Shown here: in pieces, positions 9,421-17,921 of the stretch
Position numbering within the stretch: position 1 is the first letter of the stretch
Layout: each line of letters starts with the position of its first letter
Assembly: GCA_964590135.1 (NCBI GenBank)
Contig: CAZPVX010000002.1
Span: 62,001-126,000, forward strand
Direction of reading: 5' to 3'
Length of the DNA: 64,000 nucleotides
DNA from: JBDHWI01 sp964590135
GTDB lineage: Bacteria > Chloroflexota > Anaerolineae > J036 > Brachytrichaceae
Notes under the pieces: model-generated
Told to the model about the DNA's origin: nothing
The model's database searches: none
Seen by the model: the letters and a program-made list of their open reading frames with translations, nothing else
Translations under genes and position numbers: made by a program

Positions 9421-10035
9421 TCATCGAATCGGCAGCTTGTCGCCCAACACTGGCGTGGGTCGGGTGATAAACAACTCAATGAAGGCGTTCAACGTCGCGC
9501 CCAGTTCGCGGAACTGGAGCCACCTCATGCCGCGATAGTTGCGCTGATCGGCAGCAAAGCCGGCAGCGTCGATGCCCAATGCGCGGCAGGTGACGATCGC
9601 ACGGTCGAGATGGAAGCTCTGGGTGACCAGCACGGCCGATGTCACCTCAAAGATGTTGCCGGCGCGGTAACAGGTGTCGTAGGTGCTGCGGCCGGCAAGG
9701 TCCAGCACGATGTCTTCATTTGGCACGCCCATCTGCAGCGCAGTGCGACGCATGACGGCCGGCTCGTTGTAATCAATGAAGCGGTTGTCACCGCTCATCA
9801 GCAGCTTGCGCACGACGCCGGCCTTGTAGAGCGCGACGGCCGCGGCCACGCGGTCATACAGCACCGCCGTCGGTTGGCCATTGCGGATGCCGGCGCCAAA
9901 CACGATGGCTACCGGCTGCGCTGGCACCTGCGCCACATCCACATACACATGGCTGCGTGCGGCCAGCGCCGTCACCCCGCGCGCCAGCAACGGCAGCACA
10001 GCCAGCGCCAGCAGCGGCAACAATACTTTTTTCAC
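9421..10035 (-). CDS. SanA/YdcF-like DUF218 envelope protein
   Basis: 204 residues from a GTG start at 10035, which gives MKKVLLPLLALAVLPLLARG, a clean signal anchor. An ATG at 10083 is possible but would overlap cdd. The DUF218 core is IVFGAGIRNGQPTAVLYDR, then RKLLMSGDNR and the acidic/His pattern LVTQSFHLDRA. SanA/YdcF/ElyC proteins act in the cell envelope and are linked to vancomycin tolerance and peptidoglycan or lipid-carrier metabolism; the exact reaction is unsettled. The context (cdd, CorC-like, glmU upstream) is envelope and nucleotide metabolism. Confidence 0.78.
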   Translation of the reverse strand: MKKVLLPLLALAVLPLLARGVTALAARSHVYVDVAQVPAQPVAIVFGAGIRNGQPTAVLYDRVAAAVALYKAGVVRKLLMSGDNRFIDYNEPAVMRRTALQMGVPNEDIVLDLAGRSTYDTCYRAGNIFEVTSAVLVTQSFHLDRAIVTCRALGIDAAGFAADQRNYRGMRWLQFRELGATLNAFIELFITRPTPVLGDKLPIR

Positions 10036-10051
10036 GTGGTTTTCAGCAAGA

Positions 10052-10462
10052 TCAAGGGATGAGTTTGTCCGCCGTGAACGCATCAGGCAGCAACTGGCTG
10101 ACGGTGGTGATCGAGTAATTGCCCTTCTTGTCGGAGAGAATCACGATACTGTCGAGGCCAAACTCGGCCATGAACTGCCGGCACGCGCCGCACGGCGAGC
10201 CGCCATTGTCAGTCACCACTGCGATGGCAGGGAATTCACGCTCGCCATCGCTCACCGCCTTCACATAGGCCGTGCGCTCGGCGCAGATCGACAGGCCATA
10301 AGAGGCATTTTCCACGTTGCAGCCGGCGTAGACATTGCCGCTGCCGGCCAGCAATGCCGCGCCGACCTTGTAGCGCGAGTATGGCGCATGCGCCATCTTG
10401 CGCGCGTTTGCCGCCACCTCCAGCAGCACCAGAATCACATCATCCGGCAGCGCTTTGCGCAT
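10052..10462 (-). CDS. cdd: Cytidine deaminase
   Basis: Hydrolytic deamination of (deoxy)cytidine to (deoxy)uridine in pyrimidine salvage. The fold signature is intact: YSRYKVGAALL, CNVENASYGLSICAERTA (zinc Cys and catalytic Glu in CAE), and PCGACRQ (two zinc Cys). Starting at ATG 10462 gives 136 residues, the normal homotetramer-type length. An upstream start at 10576 would add a Lys/Ser-rich tail and overlap the CorC-like gene by 137 bp. Even from 10462 the gene overlaps the 3' end of that gene by 23 bp, which implies translational coupling. Confidence 0.92.
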   Translation of the reverse strand: MRKALPDDVILVLLEVAANARKMAHAPYSRYKVGAALLAGSGNVYAGCNVENASYGLSICAERTAYVKAVSDGEREFPAIAVVTDNGGSPCGACRQFMAEFGLDSIVILSDKKGNYSITTVSQLLPDAFTADKLIP

Positions 10463-11852
10463 TGCCGCCGAGGTTTCCGGCAGCGCGTCGCTCGGATGAG
10501 CTTTCGCTTTCGCGCTTGTCGCGCTTTGCTTCCTGCTCTTGTTCTTGCTTTTGGGGGTCTTGCTCGCGTGGCGCATACGTCACCTTGACCTTCAGGATGC
10601 GCCGGTCGCTGACCGAAAGCACCTCGAAAATCAGCCCATTCCACTTCACTACTTCACCGCTCACTGGCACCTTGCCAAGCTGATCGTAGATAAACCCGCC
10701 CAGCGTGTCGCTCTCGCCTTCCGGCAGCGGCGTCATCAACACCTCTGCTGCATCATCGATGTTCATGCCGGCGTCGAGAATATAGCCCTGCCCGTTCGGC
10801 AGCGGCATGGCATCCGGCTCCTCGGTGTCAAATTCGTCCTGAATCTCTCCGACGATCTCTTCGAGGATGTCTTCGATGGTGACCAGGCCGGCGGTGCCGC
10901 CAAATTCATCCACCACGATCGACACATGCACGCGCATCTTCTGCAGTTCCTGCAGCAACGCGTTCACCGCCTTGCTCTCCGGCGTGAAATACGCCTTGCG
11001 CAAGAGATGCTCCAGCGGCGGCTTCTGCGCATTGCGCAGCGATTTCAGCATGTCCTTCGAATAGAGGATGCCAATGATCTCATCGACTGTGCCGCGATAC
11101 ACCGGCACGCGCGAATGGCCGGCAGCGATGATCTGGTCGAGCGCATCGTCGAAGGGCGTGTTCACATCCAATGCCATCATGTCGATTCGCGGCACCATCA
11201 CCTGGCGCGCCACCGTGTCGCCGAAATCCAGCACCGAAAGGATCATCTCTTTTTCATCGACCTCGATCAGACCCTCCTCCTCGCCGGCATCCACCATGGT
11301 CTTGATCTCCTCCTCGGTGACCAGCGATGCGCTCTCGCGCTTCTGCCCGCCCATCGGGATCGACAGCAGGTTGCTCAACACAACCGCAAAGCGCACAAGC
11401 GGCGAGAGCAACACGCTCATCGCCTGCATCGGGCGAATCAGTGCAAGCGCGAGCGGCTCGGTGTAGCGCACAGCCAGCGCTTCCGGCACCAGCCGGCCCG
11501 CCACAAACAGGAGCAGCGCAACCACCAGCATCACGATGATGAATGCGATCGCATAATGCGCGGCGATGGGCAGAATGACGAGGTTGAGCGAGATCAACCA
11601 GTCAAACACGGGTGGCACGAAGCCTATGGCCGCGAAGCCGGTTGCAAACACCAGGCCGAGCAGCGCGCCAACTTCAGCGGTGGCGAGCAATTTGCCGCTG
11701 TTCTCAGTCAATTGCTGGATGGCGCGCGCAGAGGTCACACCCTTGTGCTCCAACTCCACCAGGCGTGGCCGGCGCATGTTGATCAGCGCGCTGCGCGCCA
11801 GCGCAAAAAAGCTCCTGAAAATTGTCGCAACGACGAACAAAATCACGTACAT
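10440..11852 (-). CDS. CNNM/CBS-pair transporter-associated protein (HlyC/CorC family)
   Basis: 470 residues. An N-terminal CNNM (DUF21) membrane domain with several helices (GALLGLVFATGFAAIGFV, HYAIAFIIVMLVVALLLFVA) is followed by LVTEEEIKTMVDAGEEEG, the hallmark linker of the family. Two CBS domains follow (VMVPRIDMMALD and VSIVVDEFGGTAGLVTIEDI), then a CorC/HlyC C-terminal domain. Members are linked to Mg2+/Co2+ efflux or homeostasis at the inner membrane. The last about 40 residues (EQDPQKQEQEQEAKRDKRES and on) are highly charged and atypical, and their DNA overlaps the start of cdd. Confidence 0.88.
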   Translation of the reverse strand: MYVILFVVATIFRSFFALARSALINMRRPRLVELEHKGVTSARAIQQLTENSGKLLATAEVGALLGLVFATGFAAIGFVPPVFDWLISLNLVILPIAAHYAIAFIIVMLVVALLLFVAGRLVPEALAVRYTEPLALALIRPMQAMSVLLSPLVRFAVVLSNLLSIPMGGQKRESASLVTEEEIKTMVDAGEEEGLIEVDEKEMILSVLDFGDTVARQVMVPRIDMMALDVNTPFDDALDQIIAAGHSRVPVYRGTVDEIIGILYSKDMLKSLRNAQKPPLEHLLRKAYFTPESKAVNALLQELQKMRVHVSIVVDEFGGTAGLVTIEDILEEIVGEIQDEFDTEEPDAMPLPNGQGYILDAGMNIDDAAEVLMTPLPEGESDTLGGFIYDQLGKVPVSGEVVKWNGLIFEVLSVSDRRILKVKVTYAPREQDPQKQEQEQEAKRDKRESESSSERRAAGNLGGNAQSAAG

Positions 11853-11915
11853 CGTTTGTGCTCGCGCGCCGGCAACTTCATCCCCAACGCTGCGAACTCC
11901 CCAAGTTTCATTGTA

Positions 11916-13298
11916 TCAATGCGGAGATTGAAGATTTTTGATCGGGTGCGCCGGCACGCCCACGACCAGCGCGTGATCCGGCACATCCTTGGTGACCACG
12001 GCGCCAGCGCCCGTGCGCGCACCTTCACCCAATGACACCGGCGCGACCAGCATCGTGTCGCTGCCGATGAATGCGCCATCACCGATCACCGTGTGGCTCT
12101 TCTTTGCGCCGTCGTAGTTGCAGGTGACAACGCCGGCGCCGATGTTGACACGCCTGCCCACCGTCGCATCGCCAAGGTAGCTGAAATGCCCCATGTGACT
12201 GCCAGCTCCCAACGTGCTGTTTTTGATCTCGGCGAAATTGCCGACATGCGCGTCCTCGCACACATGCGCGCCCGGGCGAAAATGTGCAAATGGCCCGACA
12301 TGCGCGCGATCATCGATGCGCGATCCCTCAATCACCGACTGCACGATGCCAACGTGATCGCCAATCAGCGAATCGACAATCAGCGCATTCGGCCCGATAT
12401 GACAGTTGCTGCCGATGCGCGTGTTGCCCTGAATGTGCGTGTTCGGCAGAATCACTGTATCCTGCCCAATCTCAACCCCATCATCGAGATAGGTGCTGGC
12501 GGGATCGATCAGCGTAACGCCGGCGAGCAGATGCCGGCGGTTGATGCGCTGGCGCAGCACCGCCTCGGCATCGGCCAGATCGACGCGCGTGTTGATGCCG
12601 ATGCATTCCGCCTCGTCGCGCGTGACCACAGCGCGCACCTCGCGGCCATCTGCCACCGCAATTTCCACGAGGTCGGTGAGGAAATATTCGCCCTTGCGCG
12701 GGTTGGGCTGGATGCGCCGCAACGCGCCCCACACCCAGTCGCCATCCAGCGCATATACGCCGACATTGACTTCCTTGATGGCAAGCTGCTCAGGGCTGCA
12801 GGACACCTCTTCCACAATCGCCAGCACACGCTCACCATCAGCGGCGCGGATGATGCGGCCAAAGCCGCGCGCGTTGTCGGTGCTGAGCGTGAGCATGGCG
12901 ACCGCCGCGCCGGCCCGCTCACGCGATTGCATCAGCGCCCGCAACGTCTCCGGCTTGAGCAGCGGCATGTCACCATAGGTGACAAGGATGACCGGCGCGC
13001 CAGCGGCAGCCTGCTCGGCTTGCAGCACGGCGTGGCCGGTGCCAAGCTGCTCGCGCTGCTCGACAAAACGCGCCTTGTCACCGACGGCAGCGCGCACTTC
13101 CTCTGCCGCATGGCCGACGACCAGCACAGGCGCCTGACCGCTGGCCTCGACGGCAGTGGCGATGCAATGTTGAATCAGCGGTTTGCCGCCGATGGCGTGA
13201 AGCACTTTGGGCAACTGAGATTTCATGCGCGTGCCCATGCCGGCGGCCAGAACGACAGCGCACGCTTGTGGTGAATGAGGGGGTGTATTTTGTGACAT
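11916..13298 (-). CDS. glmU: Bifunctional UDP-GlcNAc pyrophosphorylase/glucosamine-1-P acetyltransferase
   Basis: GlmU makes UDP-N-acetylglucosamine for peptidoglycan and other glycans. The N-terminal uridyltransferase carries VVLAAGMGTRMKSQLPKVLH, and VTYGDMPLL provides the metal Asp. The C-terminal half is a left-handed beta-helix acetyltransferase with hexapeptide repeats (GPNALIVDS, GAGVVTCNYDG, FIGSDTMLVAPV). From ATG 13298 it is 460 residues, the family norm. It lies about 60 bp upstream of the CorC-like gene on the same strand, with tRNA-Gln about 75 bp upstream. Confidence 0.95.
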   Translation of the reverse strand: MSQNTPPHSPQACAVVLAAGMGTRMKSQLPKVLHAIGGKPLIQHCIATAVEASGQAPVLVVGHAAEEVRAAVGDKARFVEQREQLGTGHAVLQAEQAAAGAPVILVTYGDMPLLKPETLRALMQSRERAGAAVAMLTLSTDNARGFGRIIRAADGERVLAIVEEVSCSPEQLAIKEVNVGVYALDGDWVWGALRRIQPNPRKGEYFLTDLVEIAVADGREVRAVVTRDEAECIGINTRVDLADAEAVLRQRINRRHLLAGVTLIDPASTYLDDGVEIGQDTVILPNTHIQGNTRIGSNCHIGPNALIVDSLIGDHVGIVQSVIEGSRIDDRAHVGPFAHFRPGAHVCEDAHVGNFAEIKNSTLGAGSHMGHFSYLGDATVGRRVNIGAGVVTCNYDGAKKSHTVIGDGAFIGSDTMLVAPVSLGEGARTGAGAVVTKDVPDHALVVGVPAHPIKNLQSPH

Positions 13299-13371
13299 GC
13301 GTGAAAAAAGCAAAAGGTGGGAGGCGAGAAGCGCACTTCACTTCTCACTTCCCACCCTTCTCTTCATCAGG

Positions 13372-13443
13372 CTGGGGCGGCTGGATTCGAACCAACGAAT
13401 GTCGGATCCAGAGTCCGATGCCTTACCACTTGGCGACGCCCCA
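13372..13443 (-). tRNA. tRNA-Gln (anticodon CUG)
   Basis: A full cloverleaf on the minus strand, 72 nt: 7-bp acceptor TGGGGCG/CGCCCCA, D-stem GCC/GGC, anticodon stem TCGGA/TCCGA with loop CTCTGGA (anticodon CTG), T-stem GTTGG/CCAGC with loop TTCGAAT, discriminator G as expected for tRNA-Gln. CCA is not encoded. It reads toward glmU. Confidence 0.95.
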
Positions 13444-13699
13444 ACGCGGGTCAAGATTCTACCATCTCTGTCATGGTTATCAATGGTTTTTTCAGATCTA
13501 AGCTCGCAAGTGTCACGGCAACATTCGCTGGTGTCTGCGCAGTTTGCGATACCCGCCGGCGGATGCGGTGAGATCGGACAAGGTGCGACAATCGCTTAGA
13601 CGCACTGCAATCGAATGCAAGTGATACACTCGCAACGAAACACGCCGGCGGGGGATGAGAAAGAGCGCCGGCAATTGTTGAATGTTGGTGAATGAAGCC
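13444..13699. other. Intergenic region, divergent promoters expected
   Basis: This stretch separates tRNA-Gln (minus) from the plus-strand LysM gene. No protein-coding signal or RNA gene is seen. A sequence TGATACACT near 13621-13629 could be an extended -10 element for the plus strand, but no good -35 box is apparent. Confidence 0.4.
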
Positions 13700-14587
13700 A
13701 TGACAAACACGTCCAAATCGCACAAGCGTTGCCCCGCGTGCGGCTCGTCCAACCGCGTCACCGCCTGGGAATGCGAGATGTGCGGCACATCGTTCAGCGA
13801 TGTAAAACCACCCAAGTCGGTGCAACAGGCAGACGCAAAATCGAAGTCAAGCGCTGCCGCGCAGTCAAAGGCGACTTCACCCCAATCGCCGCCGGCGAAA
13901 ACGGCGTCAACCAGCGCCGCACTATCAGGGCCTGCCAAGACAACGACAAAAACCAACAACGGCAGCAACGCGCCAAAGGCGGCAACGGCCGCCGCGAAGG
14001 GCGCGACTGAAACATTCAACACGCCGATCAAAACGACCGGCTCGATGAAAAAGCCGGCGCCACTATATGCCCGCAGGTCACGTTTTGGGCTGGGCAGCCT
14101 GGTGGCGTTGCTCTTCGTCGCGGCGTTTGGCATCGCGGCCATCGTGTTCGGCATGAATGCGCTGCAAGGGCGCTCGCCCATCACGCCGGCGCAACCCATC
14201 GCTGTTACATTGAATGCAGCCGATACCACCGCGCCAACCGCCACAAATGCTGCACCCACCGAAGCGCCCATTGAGGCGCCGGCAGTGGCGCCGACGCAAG
14301 ATGCCACATTGGCGCCGACAGAAACCGCAACAGTCGAGCCAACGCCTGAGCCATCACCCACCACAGCCACCCAACCGACCGCGACGCCTGATCCCACCAA
14401 AGCGCCGGCGGCTACCACTGCGCCGCTTGACGCGGGCGCTACGGTCACCTACACCGTGAAGGCCGGCGACACCTGTGGCGCGGTGGCAAAGCGGCTCGAT
14501 GTCACTGTCGCGCAAATCATCCAGCAGAACAAACTCGATGAGCGCTGCTTCCTGCGCGTGAACCAGGTGCTGACGATCACCAGGTAA
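13700..14587 (+). CDS. Zinc-ribbon, membrane-anchored LysM protein
   Basis: 295 residues. The N-terminal zinc ribbon is CPACGSSNRVTAWECEMCG. A Ser/Ala/Lys/Thr-rich low-complexity stretch of about 90 residues follows, then one transmembrane helix (LVALLFVAAFGIAAIVFGM), a Thr/Pro/Ala stalk and a single C-terminal LysM (TYTVKAGDTCGAVAKRLDVT) with the same GDTC and ERC cysteine pair seen in the protein at 7502. The two are clear paralogues; this one has one LysM and lacks the C-terminal beta domain. It probably anchors in the membrane with a cytoplasmic zinc ribbon and an external glycan-binding domain. ATG 13700 is chosen over 13682. Confidence 0.83.
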   Translation: MTNTSKSHKRCPACGSSNRVTAWECEMCGTSFSDVKPPKSVQQADAKSKSSAAAQSKATSPQSPPAKTASTSAALSGPAKTTTKTNNGSNAPKAATAAAKGATETFNTPIKTTGSMKKPAPLYARRSRFGLGSLVALLFVAAFGIAAIVFGMNALQGRSPITPAQPIAVTLNAADTTAPTATNAAPTEAPIEAPAVAPTQDATLAPTETATVEPTPEPSPTTATQPTATPDPTKAPAATTAPLDAGATVTYTVKAGDTCGAVAKRLDVTVAQIIQQNKLDERCFLRVNQVLTITR

Positions 14588-14677
14588 TTGCGCGCGCCCT
14601 GCATACCTGCGAACTGTCAGCCAGCCGACAGCGCCGCATCATCGCGGCGCGCACGAGGGTTGGATAATTGCGTGGAC

Positions 14678-15733
14678 ATGAGACCATCTGACCTCAGCGC
14701 CTTCCTTGACCGGCTCGTCCGAAACCGCATCAAGCTCTCAACGATGATCTGGGGGCCGCCTGGCATCGGCAAATCGAGCATCGTGCAGCAAACGGCCGCC
14801 GCGCACAAGATCGACTGCATCGATGTGCGGCTGTCCCAGCTTGCGCCGACCGACCTGCGCGGCCTGCCGGTGGCCGACAAAGCGAACCGTGTTTCACGCT
14901 GGTATCCGCCAGAATTTCTGCCGAAGAAGGGGCGCGGCGTGCTATTCCTCGACGAGATCAACCTCGCCCCGCCGACGATGCAGGGCATGGCGCAACAGTT
15001 GATCCTCGATCGGCGCGTGGGCAGCTATGAGGTGCCGGAGGGCTGGCTGATCTGGGCCGCCGGCAACCGTAAGGAAGATCGCGCCATCGTATTCGACATG
15101 CCGGCGCCGCTCGCCAATCGCTTCATCCATCTGGAGGTCGAACCCGACCTCGACAGCTTCAAGAGCTACGCGCTGCGCGCCGGCGTAAGCGAGCAGATCG
15201 TTGCATTTGTCGCGTTCAGGCCGGCGCTGCTGCACAAGATGGACGCGCAGCAGGCAGCCTGGCCGTCGCCGCGCTCGTGGCAGATGGCGAGCGAGTTGCA
15301 TCGCGCCGGCCTCGACATCGCGCCGGCAATCGGCGCAGCCACCGCCACCGAGTTCAATGCCTTCGTGCAACTCTACGCGCACCTGCCGAGCTTCGAGAAA
15401 ATTCTGAATGGCGATGGCAGCGACGTGGCATTTCCAGATGAGCCATCGGTGCGCTATGCGCTGACGATTGGCTTGACGGCGCGCGCAGTGAAAGCTGAGC
15501 CGGCGTTTCACACCTTCAAGTGGCTGACCGAGAAGGCACAACCGGAATGGGTGCAGCTCTCAGCCATCGATCTTTTCAAGCTCATGCGCGCAAAGGGTGA
15601 ATGGCGCAAGTTGCGCGCGATGATCGCGCAAGACGCCGACTTGCAGGCATGGATGGCCAAGTATCAGGACATGATGGGCGCGAATGGCAGCGCGCCGGCG
15701 CTTGGCATGATCGTGCAGGACATGCGCAAATAG
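14678..15733 (+). CDS. MoxR-type AAA+ ATPase
   Basis: 351 residues. Walker A is WGPPGIGKSS (about residues 24-33), Walker B is VLFLDEINLAPP, sensor 1 is IWAAGNRKED and the Arg finger region is PAPLANRF. MoxR ATPases act as chaperones that remodel or activate a partner VWA-domain protein. The partner gene follows 27 bp downstream, a conserved pairing. The ATG at 14678 is used; a GTG sits two codons earlier. Confidence 0.88.
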   Translation: MRPSDLSAFLDRLVRNRIKLSTMIWGPPGIGKSSIVQQTAAAHKIDCIDVRLSQLAPTDLRGLPVADKANRVSRWYPPEFLPKKGRGVLFLDEINLAPPTMQGMAQQLILDRRVGSYEVPEGWLIWAAGNRKEDRAIVFDMPAPLANRFIHLEVEPDLDSFKSYALRAGVSEQIVAFVAFRPALLHKMDAQQAAWPSPRSWQMASELHRAGLDIAPAIGAATATEFNAFVQLYAHLPSFEKILNGDGSDVAFPDEPSVRYALTIGLTARAVKAEPAFHTFKWLTEKAQPEWVQLSAIDLFKLMRAKGEWRKLRAMIAQDADLQAWMAKYQDMMGANGSAPALGMIVQDMRK

Positions 15734-15760
15734 TCAACGCTCTGCGCGCCGCATTTTCAG

Positions 15761-16930
15761 ATGACCACCCAGGATTCACTTGCCACCCAGCGCGCGGTAA
15801 GCGCGACGTTGCTGCGCATCTGCCAGCGCAGTCCATTCTTCGCCACGCTCGCGCTGCACGCAAAGATCAAGATCACCGCCGAACTGCCGACTGCCGCGAC
15901 CGACGGGCGGGATGTGTTCGTCAACCCGGAATTTTTCAATGGGCTGACGCCGGCGGCGCAGGAGGGTTTGCTGCTGCATGAAGTGCTGCATGCCGCATTG
16001 CTGCATGTGCCACGCCGAAGCATGCGCGACCCGAAGTTGTGGAACATCGCTGCCGACATCGTGATCAACGGCATGTTGATCCGTGATGGCTACACCCTGC
16101 CTGAGGGCGGCGTGCGCGATGCCGCGCGCGAACACCTTGCCACCGAAGAGGTGTATGAGGCGCTGCTCAAAGAGGCAAAACAGCCGCCAGAGCTTGCCAT
16201 GGCGGATTTGATGGAAGGCGAGGGGCCGCCTGGCGCGAGCGCCGGCGACAACAAGGATGCGCCTGCCACCAGCGCAGCCGACAACAAGGCCGAGTTGGAA
16301 GGCCGCTGGAAGAAGGCGCTGCAGGAAGCGCGCATGGTCGCGCAGTCTTCACTGGCCGGCGATATGCCGGCGCACTTGCAGCGCGAGATCGGTCAACTGC
16401 TGCGCTCACAGATCGACTGGCGCAGCTATCTGTGGCGCTATCTGGTGCAAACGCCAACGGACTTCGGCGCGTTCGACCGACGCTTCGTAGGCGATGGCAT
16501 GTATCTTGAGACGATCGCCGGCGAGACCGTGCATATGCATGTATGCGTCGATACCAGCGGCTCCATCGCCGGCGATGAAATCAACGTCTTCATGGCCGAG
16601 GTGCAATCGATCCTGCTGGCCTATCCGCATCTGCGCTGCGAGCTATATTACGCCGACGCCGAGTTGCACGGCCCTTTCACCCTGACTGCTGGCTCAGCAT
16701 TGCCCAAACCCATTGGCGGCGGCGGCACCGACTTCCGCCCATTCTTCAAGCATCTGGAGCAACATGCCGACCGCCACACGACGGCGGTGGCGGTTTACCT
16801 GACTGATGGCTATGGCGATTTTCCCACCCTGACGCCGGCCATCCCCACACTGTGGGTGGTGACCCCTGGCGGCAAGGCGATGGATAGCTTCCCGTTCGGA
16901 GAGACGATCAGGCTATTGCCCAGCGACTAA
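15761..16930 (+). CDS. VWA-like protein with DUF2201 metallopeptidase-like domain
   Basis: 389 residues. The N-terminal half has the zinc-protease-like HEVLHAALLH (HExxH, about residues 73-82) typical of DUF2201. The C-terminal half is a VWA-like domain with a MIDAS motif (VDTSGSIAGDE) and GGGTDFRPFF, YLTDGYGDFP. This two-domain protein is the standard partner of the upstream MoxR ATPase. The role is probably MoxR-driven assembly or activation of a metalloenzyme or complex; the client is unknown. Its 3' end overlaps the convergent gene at 16908 by 23 bp. Confidence 0.88.
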   Translation: MTTQDSLATQRAVSATLLRICQRSPFFATLALHAKIKITAELPTAATDGRDVFVNPEFFNGLTPAAQEGLLLHEVLHAALLHVPRRSMRDPKLWNIAADIVINGMLIRDGYTLPEGGVRDAAREHLATEEVYEALLKEAKQPPELAMADLMEGEGPPGASAGDNKDAPATSAADNKAELEGRWKKALQEARMVAQSSLAGDMPAHLQREIGQLLRSQIDWRSYLWRYLVQTPTDFGAFDRRFVGDGMYLETIAGETVHMHVCVDTSGSIAGDEINVFMAEVQSILLAYPHLRCELYYADAELHGPFTLTAGSALPKPIGGGGTDFRPFFKHLEQHADRHTTAVAVYLTDGYGDFPTLTPAIPTLWVVTPGGKAMDSFPFGETIRLLPSD

Positions 16931-17282
16931 GCGAGAAGCGCCCCTCTTCGGCCGGAGCAATGCGCTGGTAGACATTGTGCGCAGTCAACTCCGCCAACCC
17001 AGGCCGCGAGAAGATCACGTCGTTGCCCTCGTCGAGACCGCGAAGGACGAAGTGATACGCATCGAGCGCAAAACCGAGAAACTCATCGCATTGCTCGCCA
17101 AGCGCAAACGTAAAGGGTGTCGCGGCGAGCTGGCAATCAAACAGCGCGGCGGGTTGCGGCAGGCCGGCGCTGAATTTTGCAAGTATGGCGCGCCCGCCTT
17201 GCACGTGCAGTTGCCAAATAGTCGATGAGGATGCCGCGCCCTCACCCACCCATTCACCATTCAGCCGCAAGACTGGGTCCAT
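16908..17282 (-). CDS. Conserved hypothetical, 124 aa, paralogue of next gene
   Basis: From ATG 17282 the product is 124 residues starting MDPVLRLNGEWVGEG. It shares DVIFSRPGLAELTAHNVYQR with DVVFSRPGIAELGAQEAYRR of its upstream neighbour, and both run through a beta-rich body with a similar length. The pattern (GEW.GEG, then a series of beta strands) suggests a small lipocalin- or beta-barrel-like fold, but that is a guess. The two genes are 10 bp apart and probably cotranscribed; they look like a tandem duplication. Confidence 0.7.
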   Translation of the reverse strand: MDPVLRLNGEWVGEGAASSSTIWQLHVQGGRAILAKFSAGLPQPAALFDCQLAATPFTFALGEQCDEFLGFALDAYHFVLRGLDEGNDVIFSRPGLAELTAHNVYQRIAPAEEGRFSLSRWAIA

Positions 17283-17292
17283 GCCGCAACCC

Positions 17293-17667
17293 TCACTGCG
17301 CTTTGGATTTCTTGCGCATCGCCTTGAAGCGGCGATACGCCTCTTGCGCGCCGAGTTCGGCGATGCCCGGGCGCGAGAACACCACATCGTAGGCCGGGCC
17401 TTTGTTGCCGCGTGTATCGTTGGTGTCCCAGCCGGCAACGACGAAATGTTGCGAATCGATCAGCACTGCCATCCTACTCTCAAGCTTGAACGCCGGCTCG
17501 TCCGTCAACAACGTGCCATAGATCGGCATTTGTGTGGTCTCACCTTCCCATTGGGTGTGAATGTGCAGCATGCTGCCCACAACCTTGATCTCCCACACGT
17601 GCGCGGGGCTATTGTGACCCATCGTCTCGCCGATCCACAGGCCGGCGAATGCGTTTGCGTCGAACAT
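17293..17667 (-). CDS. Conserved hypothetical, 124 aa, tandem paralogue
   Basis: From ATG 17667 (MFDANAFAGLWIGETMGHN) the product is 124 residues, exactly the length of the downstream paralogue. Beta-strand-like segments HVWEIKVVGSMLHIHTQWEG and MAVLIDSQHFVVAGWD are visible, and the C-terminus is basic (RRFKAMRKKSKAQ). No characterised family is recognised. The gene is divergent from the aromatic operon promoter at 17714. Confidence 0.7.
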   Translation of the reverse strand: MFDANAFAGLWIGETMGHNSPAHVWEIKVVGSMLHIHTQWEGETTQMPIYGTLLTDEPAFKLESRMAVLIDSQHFVVAGWDTNDTRGNKGPAYDVVFSRPGIAELGAQEAYRRFKAMRKKSKAQ

Positions 17668-17713
17668 GAGGGGATTGTAGCGAACTACGCGCGCAAAAAG
17701 ACACATAATGCAG

Positions 17714-17742
17714 TTGACAATCGACAAGTGCGGGCGTAACAT
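17714..17742 (+). promoter_or_regulatory. Sigma-70-type promoter of the aromatic operon
   Basis: TTGACA at 17714-17719, a 17-nt spacer and TAACAT at 17737-17742. A perfect 6-bp inverted repeat, CGGGCG (17731-17736) and CGCCCG (17745-17750), brackets the -10 element and could be an operator. The predicted start lies near 17749, only a few bases before the leader-peptide ATG. Confidence 0.7.
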
Positions 17743-17755
17743 CCCGCCCGTCAAC

Positions 17756-17854
17756 ATGAACGACCGGCGCTTTTTTGGCTACTACTGGTTTGGCTACTTT
17801 ACCCACGGTAAAGCGAGCTTACTGGCGCACGAGTTCACGCTGACCAGCCAATAA
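17756..17854 (+). CDS. Aromatic-rich leader peptide of the aro operon attenuator
   Basis: A 32-codon open frame, MNDRRFFGYYWFGYF followed by THGKASLLAHEFTLTSQ and TAA. Codons 6-15 contain three Phe beyond the first, three Tyr and one Trp: in all F, F, Y, Y, W, F, Y, F within ten codons. It lies between a good promoter and an intrinsic terminator, ahead of aroH and DAHP synthase genes. This is the organisation of ribosome-mediated attenuation as known for trp and pheA leaders, here sensing all three aromatic amino acids. A small hairpin, TTTACC/GGTAAA (17798-17812), sits in the coding part and could be the pause structure. There is almost no room for a ribosome binding site, so initiation may be nearly leaderless. 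Confidence 0.85.
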   Translation: MNDRRFFGYYWFGYFTHGKASLLAHEFTLTSQ

Positions 17855-17878
17855 CCAGACGTAGCGAAGGTCAAGCAT

Positions 17879-17911
17879 GAGCGCGGAGCAAGTAGGCTCC
17901 GCGCTCTTTTT
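17879..17911 (+). terminator. Attenuator terminator before aroH
   Basis: A perfect 11-bp stem, GAGCGCGGAGC (17879-17889) and GCTCCGCGCTC (17896-17906), with a 6-nt loop, followed by five Ts. It lies 24 bp after the leader-peptide stop codon and 72 bp before aroH, on the same strand, so transcription must read through it to express the operon. Confidence 0.9.
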
Positions 17912-17921
17912 ATTGTCTCGA

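Noticed and set aside
10539..12035. A long plus-strand open frame (498 codons) antisense to the CorC-like gene
   Set aside because: The minus strand carries a complete family-matching protein; the plus frame is His/Arg/Gln-rich with no motif, as expected from high-GC antisense reading.
12093..13274. Long plus-strand open frame antisense to glmU
   Set aside because: glmU is complete and unambiguous on the minus strand; the opposite frame has no recognisable domain.
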